Source of the DNA: Datisca glomerata
Taxonomy: Eukaryota > Streptophyta > Magnoliopsida > Cucurbitales > Datiscaceae
Length of the DNA: 64,000 bases
Assembly: GCA_003255025.1 (NCBI GenBank)
Contig: QANY01005768.1
Location: 1,810,805 to 1,874,804 of the forward strand
Direction: 5' to 3'
Every line of letters begins with the position of its first letter. Within the stretch, counting starts at the first letter, position 1. Made by a program: the position numbers and the translations under genes. Positions 46,484-59,265 of this stretch are shown piece by piece. The notes under the pieces were generated by a model that searched no databases, was not told where the DNA came from, and worked only from the letters and a program-made list of their open reading frames with translations.

Positions 46484-49400
46484 TTATAACAAAGCTGCAC
46501 TAAGAAATAAAATGCCTAACATCACAGATCCTGTGAAAGAACTGCCGATCATGTGTTTCGAGAGGCTCCCGGAAGCTGTAGAATTCGAAGACGGAGCCAA
46601 GGACGTTCCGTTAATAAAGGTAGTATTCTTTCCACCACTGCACTCAGAAAAACAAGTTGAGAGAAAAAAAAAAACAAGTTATTTCAGCACATACTGAATA
46701 ATTTTTCTGATACATTCATAACAGAAAACAGATTAACATCTTACCTTCCCGGGAATATACATGAACCATGACCTGCAGCAATCAATAAGGAAACATATAT
46801 CAATGATTCTAGATAGTAAATCGGATATAAACGAGTACTAAATAAAAGAGTACTAGATAAATGTGTGTCGTGATTTCGTACTTGGGTCTGTGGTAGTAAT
46901 AGTAGCCACCCCCTTAAAATCACAAGTCCCGGGAATCTTAGCCATTAGCTGAAAATACGCATTGAAAGCATATGTCGAATGTGCAATAACGTTATCCGGT
47001 TGATAACACGGTTGCCCCTGCAACATAGGTCTACAATCAACTTTCCCTGGTCCACATGCCCAATCCAGTGCTGCCTGCAGCATCTTCGGGTCAGCACCTT
47101 CCTTAGCAATGCAGAAGGTCTGATTCGTAGTGTCGTTTGCTAACACTGTACCAGCACCTGTCAAGTGTAAGATATACACGGGCGCTCCATTTGAATTAAA
47201 CAACCCCCAGTTCTTCTCAGAGACTGACCCGGGTCTCAGATCCTCATTGTAAAGCTCATATATGTAAGTACTAACGGCAATCCCGGGATGTTTAGGAGTT
47301 CCCGTGTTGTTTAGTACGTGTCTGATTATATTACTGTTGTAAGTATTAGCATTATCAATTGTAGCATCCGGCTCGGACGAGTCACCCTTGGAAGGCCACC
47401 CCGACTCAGTCACTATAATCGGTATATTGGTGAAGTTGAGATAAGACATAGCGAAATATGCGGCATCAACAACTGCGTCGAAGACATTTGTGTAATGCAA
47501 GAGGGTGTTGGCATCCACAGCTTCCTTATTCGGAAGGAGGGGCCGAAAAAGTGCGTAATCTAAAGGGATTACGCCGTTCGACTGCATGTAATCGTAATAC
47601 GGGTAAACATTGAGCATGAGGTATGAGCCAGTAGACTGTAGGAATTTGAGCAACGGAACCATGACGGGGTCCCACGTTCGGTTAAAGAAAGCTTGGGAAG
47701 GCGGGAACGAGTCGAGTATGATGGAAGACGAGAGTGGAGTGGAGACTTTGATTTGCCGATCGAGATTGGAGGCAACGAGAGCGGATTGGATGAATTTCAG
47801 GGCGGAAACTAAGACGGGGGCAGCATTTGGGATGGTAGTGAGGACTTCTGATCCGACGGCTATTGATGTGATGTTGGTCGCGGGGACATGAGCAATGACA
47901 TTGCGGGTGACCCAGTTGGCGGCTGTCGCGTTAGACTGACCTATGCCGAGGATTTGATCGTTGGGGACGGAGACGGTTACTTGGATACCGGTGTTGGCAA
48001 GGGCGAGAAGTATGGCTCTATCTGCGTCGTAGAGTCTGATATGTCGAATGTTTTGAGCTTTAAGAAGGGTAACTACTTGAGTTGGGCTGGGCATGTCAGA
48101 AAGGTCTGTGCCGATGTTTACGCCAATGAATGCATCTGCAGAAAATTGTACAAAAGTTTAACTGGTTCTGTTCATGAGAAAATGAAATACTACGATAAGA
48201 CAAGTGATAATTCCGAAGTTCAAAAAAAAAATTCCAATATCTATCCAATGATGGCTTGAAGGCTATTTTTAGACGTTTTTCTTCTTCCCAATGCTGGGAA
48301 GAGGATGAAAACAGAATAAATGCGAGGAGCGATTTCATGTTTCAACATTAGACAACAACCAGAGTTACACTTTCACAGATGGGGCCTAAGCAATAAGCAT
48401 TAACTGACACATGATACACTATAACCATTCCTACTCCTGAATACCCTCCAACCAAACAGACTCCTAAGATGTGTCCGACTCTACAAGATGCCTCCTTATT
48501 AAGACTCACGTTTTTTTATAACTGTGGGTATCCGAGCTTCGTCCGACTGTCCTGACTATTCGTTCCCATAGGGACCCTGGCAGGGAGACCTCCCAGTGGC
48601 CTCAAGAAATTGAGGTTAGGGGGAATTGAACCTAGGATGTGCGCCTAATCAAGGAATTTGATCTTTATTTCCTAGGGCATCTAATTTCTAAAGGAATAGG
48701 ATTTCTTCGAATACTCAGCATCTAAAATCCCTTAACATATGTTTTTCTCCCAAGCAATCGCGGATTATCTTCAACTCAGAATGATACATTTTGCCTACCA
48801 AACACAGTTATTTTACATTCCTAATAATCATGTGCAAGATTCCCATGTATTATTACGCGGTAATCTTACATTTTAGGGCATCTAATTCTATTTAATCACA
48901 TTCCCATCAATTTAATTCCCAGCTCCTTATAATAAGAACAGTGCACCAGCATCAAGATCTATGAGTGAACTTGGACATAAAATTGAGATTCTACAGAGTT
49001 TGATGGGTTGATATTATATAATATAAAGGACTAACTCTTCCATTATGTTTCAATCTCCCTTGATAAATGAGAAGTACTGAAATAGCATATTTCAAGATGC
49101 AGATTTCAACATCCTCAAGAGAAGGGCATTACTGTCCAGAAGTAGTCTGCATAGAAATGTTATTTTAAACTACTAAATGACAACAATATGAGCTGGTACG
49201 CAATATGGATGATTCCCACTAAAGGAGGGTGAGGGCAGACTGGTCATTTCGGCAACTGGAAATTTACTCAGAAGTATCAGCTTTATTCAGAAGCAGGAAA
49301 ATTATTATTAAGAATCTCTCTCTCTCCCCCTCCATCTGCGTTGCATTTTCTAAAAAGACTACTTTCTCCTCATTTGAACATGAAGAAACAAACTTCAGAA

Positions 49401-50006
49401 AAGGCTCCATTTTCTTCACAATAATGAACAGATCGAACACTAGCAATAGGAGATATCAGTCCTCAAGGAACTCTACGAAGCAGAACAGACGGAGACATTT
49501 CTTATATATTTTTACTGATGGAACACTATAATAAGAACAACATTTGGTATTAAATGTAAAGAAAAATGGTTAACTTTTTGCCAAATCAGTAAAGAAATTA
49601 GAAGAGTGGATTGAAACCCAGATAGGAAACACATCAAAGTTACAATTAATGAAGGGGGTTGATTTAAAGAAGAAAAAACAAAGGAACATGACAGAGATTC
49701 ACTTCAGCTAGTGAGAGACAACCATAGAATACATACAAGCAAAAGAATACAATAAAAGGGAATGAAACCCATTTGATATTTATAATCTAAAAATCTAAAA
49801 AAGAAGAAAAAGGAAGAAAAACCCCATTAGTTTAGTTGAGATGTGAAGTGATTTGCAGAGGCAATGCACGCCCAGAAGGCAGAAACACTAAAAACAAATA
49901 GGCAAAGACAAAATCGTTAAAATGGGAAAAGAAAGAGAAGACTTTTACCTTCGTCGGCAGAAACAGTAGAGAGTAGTAGAAGGAAAACAAACAAAAGCAC
50001 ATCCAT
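46484..50006 (-). CDS. GPI-anchored glucan endo-1,3-beta-glucosidase, GH17 with X8 domain
   Basis: Four exons on the minus strand: 50006-49949, 48135-46882, 46772-46745 and 46637-46484, all with GT..AG borders. They sum to 1494 bases (497 residues and TAA). Residues 1-17 or so, MDVLLFVFLLLLSTVSA, are a signal peptide. The GH17 barrel follows, with the acid/base Glu in VGSEV (about 116) and the nucleophile Glu in VTESGWPS (about 263). Residues about 359-445 form an X8/CBM43 domain (TFCIAKEG, WACG, VDC, QPCY, TCDF), which binds callose. The last 25 residues are hydrophobic (GSVMLGILFLSAALL), as expected for a GPI-anchor signal. The family hydrolyses callose at the wall, often at plasmodesmata. 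It is closest in layout to Arabidopsis glucan endo-1,3-beta-glucosidase 3. The 28-base third exon is unusually short but keeps frame (HGSCIFPG). The gene appears intact. Confidence 0.92.
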
Positions 50007-51233
50007 TGAAGAATCTTGTTGAGTCTTCACCTCAAATGCTCAATGCTATCCTTTTCAAAATAACCATAAAGAGGAAACTCGACAGTGTAAAATCTCAATG
50101 AAATGTTGAAATGAAATTTATAACTGACCCCTCCAGGAAACCCAAAAAGGAATCCCCAAAATTTAAAAGAGTAGAAATTCTAGAGAGAGAAAGGGGGGAG
50201 AGAGAGCAGAATAATGAAATAAAGGGGGAACTACTTTTGAGGTTAAGAGTGTAGGAACTGGGTTTTTAGTTTTACTTTGAATGGTAGGGAGGTGATTTTG
50301 TCTGCTTGTAATAGAACAGAGGGCCTTGGAAGCTGATAATCAAATGGAAGTGTCAGGAATCAGACGGCTGGGAATGCTCTCAGTTGCACAGTAAAAGAGT
50401 TTACCGTAGACATAGCAGCTCCTGCTGATGGTGAAGGGTCACACTCGACGAGGAGAAAGACCATGCTGACGTGGCAATGTAGCTGGATCCAAATAGTCAT
50501 AAACAGAATTCATGTTTTTGGTCCATCTAAATCTAAGTTCTTCGTTCAAAAAACAATTTGTTAGAAATTGAAACTATAAAACGCAAGTAAGTGATATTCA
50601 AAAAAAAATTGGCCACAAGACTCGAAATTTGTTTTCAGGAGAATAGAAGAGGAGTCTTTGTTGTTGCTAGAGTCAATATTGTTGAGTATAAATGACCTTA
50701 ACTGAAAACAATGAGAAAAATTGATTTTGTTTTCTCTTCAATTTGACAAGATTTGGATCATCCAGTAATCGGATGGGCGAAATTGTAACTGCTAAATTCT
50801 TTTAAAGTCTGTGTTTTCATTAAGAGGTGAGAAAAACTCAAGAGTGTAAGTAAAGATACCTAGAACCAGATCGAACACGACATGTGATGGGGGAAACGAG
50901 ACAGACCCTACCATTCAGCCTCTGCGATACAAAGATATGCAAATGATGATTCGAGCAGTGCTGATGGGCATGGCGAGTATAAAAAACCATAACAACAAAA
51001 CCCGTTCTTTGCATTACATATTGTGCGAGAACATATTACGGCCCTGTAGCAAGATGTTACAGAGAATCGCGCTGAAGCAAGCTAAATGATCGTTGCAAGA
51101 GAACGAGAGAACCCAAGGGACCCACCTGCAAACGGATTTACTTGGGAGTGAGTTAAAGCGTGCATCACAATGAGATGGAAGTCCAATGAAATGACAATGA
51201 CAAAGAAGTAAGGGGATTGGTCTGCAAGAGCTA
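50007..51233. other. glucanase promoter and intergenic DNA
   Basis: Directly upstream of the glucanase start. A GA-rich run (50180-50225; CT-rich in the sense of the gene) is typical of plant leaders. From 50500 on no gene is seen; the minus-strand frame at 51014-51361 has no domain. Confidence 0.4.
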
Positions 51234-51504
51234 TTGACAGAACAAGTTGTAGAAAAAAATGTTGAAAAAGAAGACCAAAATGTGGAAATTAGGAAACACT
51301 CGAGTAGCAGATCTGAAATCTCCGCTCTCATTCTGAAAAGGTTCGTTTCTCCAAACTTCACATGTTATGAAGGAAAAACAGATTTCGCTTATCATCTTAG
51401 GTGTTTCAGACAAGTGATTGACTTACACCGCCACAAAGATGAACTGATATACAGGATGTTCCTAATTAGCTTGGACAACGGTGAAAGTGGTATCACTCCC
51501 TCCC
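51234..51504 (+). pseudogene. retrotransposon gag fragment
   Basis: The frame 51234-51524 contains FVSPNFTCYEGKTDFAYHL followed by FRQVIDLHRHKDELIYRMF. These match the N-terminal part of the plant retrotransposon gag domain, the stretch before the RWF motif. The domain is cut off at 51504 where a probable LTR starts. Only about 90 residues remain. Confidence 0.72.
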
Positions 51505-53169
51505 TGTTAGGATTATGCCCTTAAAAGTACTAGAATTCTAATATAATTTGATGAGACATTCAATTGTAATTTATAATAAATAGTTTATTCTCATATTACA
51601 TTCTTGTAAAGAGATCCATAAGTATAATAGTATTTGGTTTATGGCCCTATAAAGTTTGACTAACGGAAATAATGTATCTAACCATGAGTTCTTTATGGCT
51701 TAAAATGTTAATTATTAACAGGTTAATGAAGCTGGTTATTTTACTAAGATCGACTGTAGTACATAAACTTATTATGTAGAGTGATTTGCATTGATCACTC
51801 AGTGAAGTACCTGATTAATGTGGTCGTGCATTCGAAATTCATTATATGAACTAATAAGTTTGATTTTTAGTACAAGTATTGTCTTTCAAAAATCAATACC
51901 CATTGCTACTATATTATGAGTGATTTTAATCTTGAGAGAGTTATGACATCATATTTTATGGTTAACTTGTTTTTATCTAATATGGCTGGCATTCTATGAG
52001 TCAATATATATGTAGCTTAAATGACTAGATTGTTAAATAGTGACGATACATAGATTATCAGTATTAAAGTCTATAGACACTTTTAAGTAAGTGAGATAGT
52101 ACCCCTTAACAAAACTCATTTATGTGATTATAGTAAACTAAGCGCTTAGTATCTCTAATGGTTTAAGTTAAATATTTGACCATTTTACTGGAGGATTGAG
52201 TACGAAAGTTATTATGATTGATCAATAAAACGATATTCAGAACTTAAAGAACATGAGATGTATATTTTAGTTAGATGATATTTTATCTAATTATTCACGG
52301 TGCTATATTATGGAGGGACAACATAAAATAAACAATAGGTTGAGGATAATTACATCGAGTAATAAAAAATACGAATGAAGTTCAATTACAATTTTATAGT
52401 GGAATAAAATTGTAATTAATAATTGACAAATCTGATCATGAGTTTGGTTGATAGAGTTTATTAATTATTTAGTCATGAGTATTTGGTCCCCAAGCTAGCC
52501 TATGAGTTTTAGGTATTGTCGTAACGGTAATAAATACGTACGTTATGGATACCTAGTAGTCAATCAAAGTTAGTCCTAATTATAGTGATGAAAATTATAA
52601 AATAAAATTAATTTAATTAGTTTTAATTAAGAGATATTTTCCAGTGAATCTTGACCATTAGATTTTTAGTTAATTATAGCAACTGGATTTCACTATAAAT
52701 AGGAGGCTCGAATCGAAAGCCTATCAGCATCATTAGTGAGAGAAGAGAAAACTCTAATGAGACTGGTCTTCTCCCTAGCCGAAAATTAGAGAGAAAATAA
52801 AAGTTTTGATTTTCCTTCCAAACGCCCTCGCACGGTGATCGATTGATGACTCAAAGAATAACGAGGAACATCATGAGTTATCAGTTCACAGTTCACGGTG
52901 ATTTATGGTTGATGGTGATTCACGGTTGACGGCGACGGTGTTTGCGTAATTTTCACAATATCAATGGTGTTTGCACATAGATTGAGAATGGTTCGCGCAT
53001 TCATTGAAAAAATCAGACCCTTAAGAAGAAGCTTCGATTTTTGAGATTTATATATTAAGGGTGTGATTTTTAAATTCTTTCCAGCATAAATTGGATTGTT
53101 TAATATTTAGATTTTAAGATCGCGACAGTTTTTCACTGCATCAATTCTTTTAATTTTTTAGACCTGACA
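51505..53169. mobile_element. probable solo LTR of a retrotransposon
   Basis: Begins TGTTAGGATTATGCCC and ends AGACCTGACA, so the ends TGTTAGG/CCTGACA are near-inverted. Length is about 1665 bases. An internal TATA-like CACTATAAATAGGAGGC occurs near 52689. No gag or pol adjoins on either side in a matching orientation. No clear 5-bp target duplication was seen (flanks CTCCC and TTCTC), which lowers confidence. Confidence 0.55.
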
Positions 53170-54540
53170 TTCTCAATTAGTAATTTAGTTATCGTTAGAG
53201 CAATATTACTAGTATAGTAATTACATATTTAATGTCTCTGTTTAAGTGAATTATAGTAGCCATTTATCGTAGACAATGTAATAATCTAACAATACTTTAC
53301 TACTGTTTCTTCATCATTTTTGTTGATAGATTATAGTTTTAATTGGACTTCTAGACTTTTAAGTAAAAGATTTTGATTTAATACAGAGATTGATTTTTTT
53401 AGGTCAATATATTTTATAATTAAAGTAAAGTATAAGGATAATTCTAAACCCAATTGTAGCACGTCCCACTTTTATCTCAAAATATCATATTCTACCAAAT
53501 ATTTGAAACATATATAAACATATTATCCGACAGTTTTATTTAAAAAACATATAATAATTTTAGTTTATATCTTTTCAATTTAAAGTCTAAATTGATTTTA
53601 GAATTTAAAATGCAAAAATAAGTGTCATCCGCTGCAATTTTATTTTCAAAACCATTTGATCTGGATTTCTTCTAAACCATTACTTCTTCCTTTACACTTC
53701 GTTTTCCTTGAGTCCTTCGTTCTCCAATCAATGACAATAATCAATCAAAACCTGATTTTGTTTATAATTAATCAAAGTTGGAGGTATGAAAACTATTTTT
53801 TTTTGTAAGATCTGAATTTAAAAACAAATCTATCGAAGTCTCTGTACTAATTGTCTATATTCGATAATAGCATTTCAAAACCGTGCCCTACCAGTTTTAG
53901 TTTTATGTTATATATCTGAAAATATATTTATTTTATGAAACTCGTGTTTCATGTATCGTGGAAAATGATTCTACCAGTTTAAAAAAACCCGAGTGTACTT
54001 TGTTGAAAAACTATTTTTTTCTGGAAGCATATAAAATGTTTAATCCTTTCCCACTCAAAGGAATCATTTTGAACCTAAAAATTTCAGGAAGTGATTCTAA
54101 GATGCGAAAGTTATATCTATCGAAAATTCATACGATTTTTGCGTGTTTTGGGTTGTCCAATAACTCGTCGAAATATGTAGCTTTTAGTAAATTTTAAAAA
54201 TAGACTGTTGTCATTTTTATAAATCTTAAAGTTTCGTTCTAGGGTTTTTTTATCTAAAAATTTGTATGGTCATTCTCAACATGTTAATATTTTTAATGCA
54301 AATAGTTTAGAAGAATACGAGATCCTATTATTTTTCTTAAAAAAATTGAAAATCAATGTTAAAGATCAGTGAAGATAGAATTGATGATATTTAAGTTTTA
54401 GGTTATTTTTGTATGAATAGCAAGTCATTTTAATCTAAAACTTTCACTTTAACAGTTTGAGATTATTTTGATGAGTTTTAGATACTGATATAATCTTTCA
54501 AGATGTGTTATTTTGGCCGAAAAATAGTTTTACGTGCAGT
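53170..54540. other. intergenic DNA
   Basis: AT-rich. An open piece at 53958-54197 has no recognisable domain. Nothing else seen. Confidence 0.4.
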
Positions 54541-55227
54541 CAATATTTTTTTATTAAAGTTAAATATTATAACCAATAAAAACATAATATTTATAAGTCG
54601 CATACCCCAGAAAAATAAAGAAATGCCTAAATTCTAAGACTTGGAAAGAAATATTTTGAAAATGCCAGTTTTTAGCTAAAAAAGTAAGTCTGCCCCTAAT
54701 CATAAAATGCATCTTCTTAAATAACATGGAATTATCTAACACCTTGCGTAGGAAAACCCTTATGTTTCTCTCAATCCATACATAGTAGATAAAACAATAA
54801 AAATCGATTTAGAGTATATGGATCAACAACAAAGGGAGACTTGGTCTATATGTAGCCATTGTTGTAGAGACTACCATGAAGAAGTTGAGGTGTCCAGGAG
54901 TTCATTTTTACGAAGTATGTCTATAAGCAACTTCTTAGTTTCCATACAATCAAAGAAGATGTGATCTACAGTTTCCACACCATCAATGCAAAACACACAT
55001 CCCGCCCCAACACTCGGGTCCCATTCATTGACTTGGACCTTAGTAGACAACTGGTCCATAAGGGAAAGACAAGAAATGAAGGGGCATTTGGGAATGAGAC
55101 CTAAAAATCAAATCAGATTATGCCAACTAACCTCAAGATGAGTAGGTTTGAGAGCATGATAAGTAGAGCTGATGAAGAAGCTGGGCCAAAAGAATATTAT
55201 CAGAAATTGCTCCACCTAAAATAAAAG
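54541..55227 (-). pseudogene. LINE reverse-transcriptase remnant, 3' part
   Basis: The minus strand begins with GGAISDNILLAQ next to the CACTA element. It then jumps, through a deletion, to the zinc-binding segment typical of plant LINE C-termini: NEWDPSVGAGCVFC and ETVDHIFFDC (54871-55059). It ends with a WIERNIRVF-like part near 54760 and a basic tail. It is the downstream half of the fragment at 59050-59265. Confidence 0.78.
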
Positions 55228-57055
55228 ATGCACTATAAGAAATTTGACTTTCAGCGACAAAGTCAATTTCGTCGCTAAAAACCTATATATAGATGTCATG
55301 TGTCATGTGGGAAGAAAAAAAGAAGAGGGCACCATTTTTTAGGCCTTTTACCGATGAATATTTAAATTCATCGATAAAAACCTTATTTTTCACAGTTGAA
55401 ATACAAATTTTGTCAGGAATTTTTTTCATTTTTAGCCACCACATTTTTTTTGGTTGATAAAAGTGGAGGTTTTAGCAACGAATTGTTCTTGTCGTCGCTA
55501 AAAGCTTTCTGACCTTTCTTGTTAAAATGACGTAGTTTTAACAAAGTCCATCTCATAAACACAAAGGAAGAAAACCCTCTCATTTCCCTCAGATCCTCAC
55601 CCCCGAGACATAGAGCCGTGCCTTCCCTACCCCTGTGACAGAACTCCTCCATTTGTCGCCATTTTTCACAGAGCACTCCGTCATCTCCGCGGTGTAGGCA
55701 AGCAAACTCCTTTCTCTCTTCTCGCTCGACGTTGTAGGTAGCAAACCCCCTGGACAGAGCCGTTCCCTCTTCTTCATTTTCTTTTCTCTTCTCTTCTTTA
55801 ACTTTGTTAGGTGCATGTTGTTTTGGACCGTTCGATACTGCTTAGGTACTTGATTGATGAAATTTGATGGGATGATTTTGATTTTGTGGAGGTAAATAAG
55901 TTCTAATTTATAAGAAAAATAAAAGTCGAGTGCTAATTTTGTGGTAAATAAGTTCTAATTGTTCGGTACATTGTCGTTCTGTTCGTATACCTGGTCGCCA
56001 CCCCTTCAAAGTCGAGCGGTGCAAAAGGAAGCAAGAAGAAGCGTTAATTTATGACTTGGAATCTGTCAATTCTCACTAGCTTTTATTAGCAATTAGAGAT
56101 TTCTTACAGTTTTTTATGAGCTATAACTTTACGATTAAATAGAAGATAGTTTGCCAATGATGAGAGAGTGTTGAGAGTTAGTCTAGCGAGAACAAAGTAA
56201 ATCACTGACAGACTCGATTCTAAGCAGGCTGGTAGTGATAGAGATGTGAAGAACATCTTGGAGTTTTACATTTTTATGATCAATTACTTCTTATAATCTG
56301 TTCTTAGGTGACATGAGATTTGGTTAGCAGAAGATAAATAATGGGTTTTGAACATTCTTATCTGTGACCTTTTTTTTCTTTCTTAAATGTTTCTCAGCGG
56401 TTTTAATCATATGACCAACTCCAATGAACTTTTCATGGACAAACTGACTATTGACAATATTGGAACGTGTTTTAATTAACCATTAATCTTGTGATCTTTT
56501 ATCTTTTTTAGTTAACCATTCAGCTATCTAATTTTCTTTATAAGTTGTGCAAAATAAGTTCTTTTGGTTAAAGCTTGGATCATTTAACTTCCATGTCCAA
56601 GAAAAAAGACGTTTGTAGAGGGTTTAAGGTCTCAGAGAGGAAAAAGAGAACTTAATTTGATGAGAAGATGAAATTCATGTTGGACTTTGCGCTTAGATGT
56701 GCTATGTTTGAGAAGTTTGAAGATTTATTTGTTTAGTTTAATGTTTGAGAGCATTAGAGGTTGTCTCTCCTAGAAATATTAAGTCAACATTGCCAACTTC
56801 TTCCTAAGCAAGTTATTTTAACAAAAAACTATGAGATATAGGGTTGAATCAAAGCTGAAAAACTTATAAGTTGAAGTGTGAGTTCGATTAAGAGGATCTT
56901 TAAGATCCTTCTAGTTGCGGAAGTAACTAATACTTTTGTTATTTTTATTAGATCATACTTTTGTTATTTTTATTAGATCATTGAGTTGCGTCATCAAGGG
57001 TCATTAGAAGCCACGAATGATTTATATGCTTGAACATTTGGTCTAGATAATCATG

Positions 57056-57187
57056 TCATATTTTGGTTGTATTGCCAATGGCGTTCGATACTATAATATA
57101 GATCGTGATCATCACCGAACAACCCAAAATAGTGGCTTAGTAGATCCAAGAGAACATGATGGTGAAGAGACTGATTTTTTTGGTTGA
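57056..57187 (+). pseudogene. CACTA transposase (TNP2-type) C-terminal remnant
   Basis: A 43-codon frame reads IANGVRYYNIDRD, then RTTQNSGLVDPREHDG, then TDFFG before TGA. This matches the conserved domain found after the TNP2 transposase in plant CACTA elements (DUF4216). The catalytic part is not recognisable upstream, so the element is defective. Confidence 0.75.
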
Positions 57188-58129
57188 TGGAGAAGTTTGG
57201 GGTCATTACTATTATCAAAGCTTATATATTACATTTTGATTATTTGACTAATTATTTCAAGGAAAATGCAATTTAACTTAACTTGTGATGCATCACAAGT
57301 ATACATGGCATAATTGGATTGATGCATCTTGATAAGTTAAAAAACTATAACCCATATGTTTTTGCTATGTAAACTTGTGATGCATCACAAGTTAGGCCAA
57401 ATAACATTACTTTTATTTCAATCATAAAACTCATTTATTATAGGCACGCCAAAAAATCAATGATCAAAATCGTCAAAACCTTCCATACAATCATAATGGA
57501 GGGAATGTATCTTTTTTTATCATCGATTTTGTTAAATGAATCAAAATATTATTTTAGTACTCTTAATAATGTTTAATATATAATAATTAATGATTTAACT
57601 TTTGTTGCATTTTGGACATGAAGCTTCAACTGGGGTATCACCTACTTGAATCAAAATGTTTTACAACACGCATTTCAGTGCTAAAAAGGTTGGCAGAATG
57701 ATACAGCTCAAGAAAAATATGTGAGTAATCCCTCTAAAATATTTTGATTGACAATCATGTTAGTTTCAATGTGTGTGTTGGGGGGGTTATCACTTTGTAT
57801 CTGAGCGTGCTAGATGCTTTTTGAATACTCTCTTATTGTTGCTCATTGTCTAAGGTAATAGTGTTAGTTTGTGTGGGGGGTATCATTTTGTATCAGATTC
57901 TGTTAGATATTTTTTGAATACTTTCTGATTTATCACTTTGAATACTTTCTGATTTATCACTTTGAATACTTTCTTATTAATGCTTATTGTCTAAAGATAA
58001 TAGTGTTAGTTTTAATGTGTAAAAGCGATATTGATGTGGTCAATTATCACATTGAATCAAAATTTGCTAGATGATTTTTCAATACTTTCTCATTGATGAA
58101 TATATTTATCTTGAATTTGGCTCATTGTG

Positions 58130-58408
58130 ATGTTACAAGAATGTGTGTGTGCTTTACGGGGTGAGCCTTTCACTGAGGATGCCACACCTCGCACCGAATA
58201 AGAGATAATTGAAGAAGTCCTCGAGTGAAATAAAGGTCTTGGACATGGAGCCACACCCACAAATCCCAAGAAAAAGAGTACTCGAGTTGAAAGTATAGAA
58301 TTAAAAAAACAAATGAAGTTGATAGAGAGTCAACTACAAAGCTTACTCACTTGTGCTCGTCAAAACAGTTTTCCACCTCCTGACGATGACTCGACAACAG
58401 AAACGTGA
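58130..58408 (+). pseudogene. CACTA second protein (TNP1-like) C-terminal remnant
   Basis: One frame with two internal stops: starts MLQECVCALRGEPFTED, then a Lys-rich part with a predicted short coiled coil (ELKKQMKLIESQLQSLL) and ends DDDSTTET. Similar tails occur in the Ptta/En/Spm plant transposon proteins. Confidence 0.6.
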
Positions 58409-58619
58409 GGTTCGTAGATACATTTGCAAGCCACATTTTGTAGTGAATTATGTTTTGGAGATTTTGTAATGAACTACTACTACTTTGTTACATTACATAT
58501 ATTAATGATTAATATATGTATTTCTTAGAAAACTATCGGGTTTGATAAATTTTCTGATGATATTATTACTATCACATGTGTGTATGAAAACTAAAAATTT
58601 AGTATTTTTTATTTACATT

Positions 58620-59045
58620 CTGAAAAAAAAATTTGGTCACCAAAAATATTTCGCGACCAAATAAAATTTGTCAAAAATAAATTTCGCGACCAAACAAAAT
58701 TGGTTGCAAAAGACTTTAGGCGACGAAAAATAATATTGGTGGCAAAATGTTTTTGCGATGAAAGAAAATGTTGATCGCAAAATGTTTTTACTGCGAAAAT
58801 TATATTGGTCGCCAAACATTTCGCGACCAACGTTTTCTTTCGCAAAAACCTTATGCGACCAAGTTTCCTTCGTTGCCAAAGGTCTAAGGTGACGAAGTTC
58901 ATTTTTCATCGCGAACTGCTTTTCCTGACGAAGTGAAAATGATGATGTTCACGACGAACATATGTTCACCGTGTTAGACATTTAGCGACCAAATTTAGGG
59001 GATTTAACAACCAAAATATTGGTCGCTAAAGCCCCTGTTTCTTGT
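58620..59045. repeat. CACTA right subterminal repeat cluster
   Basis: About a dozen words of the type GCGACCAA, GCGACGAA or TTGGTCGC within 420 bases, in both orientations. They are probable binding sites of the element's TNP1-like protein by analogy with En/Spm. Two minus-strand frames open here (58609-58909) are by-products of the repeats. Confidence 0.75.
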
Positions 59046-59049
59046 AGTA

Positions 59050-59265
59050 ATGTATGATTAAGATTGATGAGATTAGGCAGAATAACATTGAGCCTGTTAG
59101 CCAGCATTTTAGTGATACGCTTGTAGAACATGTTGCAGTAAGCAATAAGCCTAATTTCAGCGACTTTGCTAGGATTTAGAACTTTAAGGACTAGAGAAAT
59201 AGCAGTATTATTGAAGAGTTTGAGAAGTTCACATGTCTAGAAAAACTCCAAAATAGCAGTATTTT
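59050..59265 (-). pseudogene. LINE reverse-transcriptase remnant, 5' part
   Basis: The minus strand reads FNNTAISL, KVLNPSKVAEIRLIAYCN and KMLANRLNVILPNLI, the classic plant LINE fingers/palm start. The frame is interrupted by a TAG near 59238. It continues on the other side of the CACTA element with GGAISDNILLAQ. Confidence 0.82.

Larger units (their letters stand above)
55228..59052. mobile_element. CACTA (En/Spm) transposon with 3-bp target duplication
   Basis: The element proper is 55231-59049 (3819 bases). The left end CACTATAAGAAA and right end TTTCTTGTAGTA are inverted matches, the last base having mutated from G to A. Flanking ATG triplets (55228-55230 and 59050-59052) form the 3-bp duplication usual for this superfamily. 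Subterminal GTCGCTAAA and GCGACCAA words cluster near both ends. Remnants of two transposon proteins lie inside. It is inserted in a LINE. Confidence 0.9.

Noticed and set aside
47318..48259. Several open frames on the plus strand opposite the glucanase exon
   Set aside because: They mirror the long GH17 coding exon on the minus strand and show no domain of their own.
49229..49531. 100-codon plus-strand frame
   Set aside because: Lies in the first intron of the glucanase gene, Ser/Arg/Asn-rich, no motif, no splice or promoter support.
55413..55816. Two overlapping minus-strand frames inside the CACTA element
   Set aside because: Charged low-complexity peptides in the subterminal part with no match to TNP1 or TNP2 motifs.
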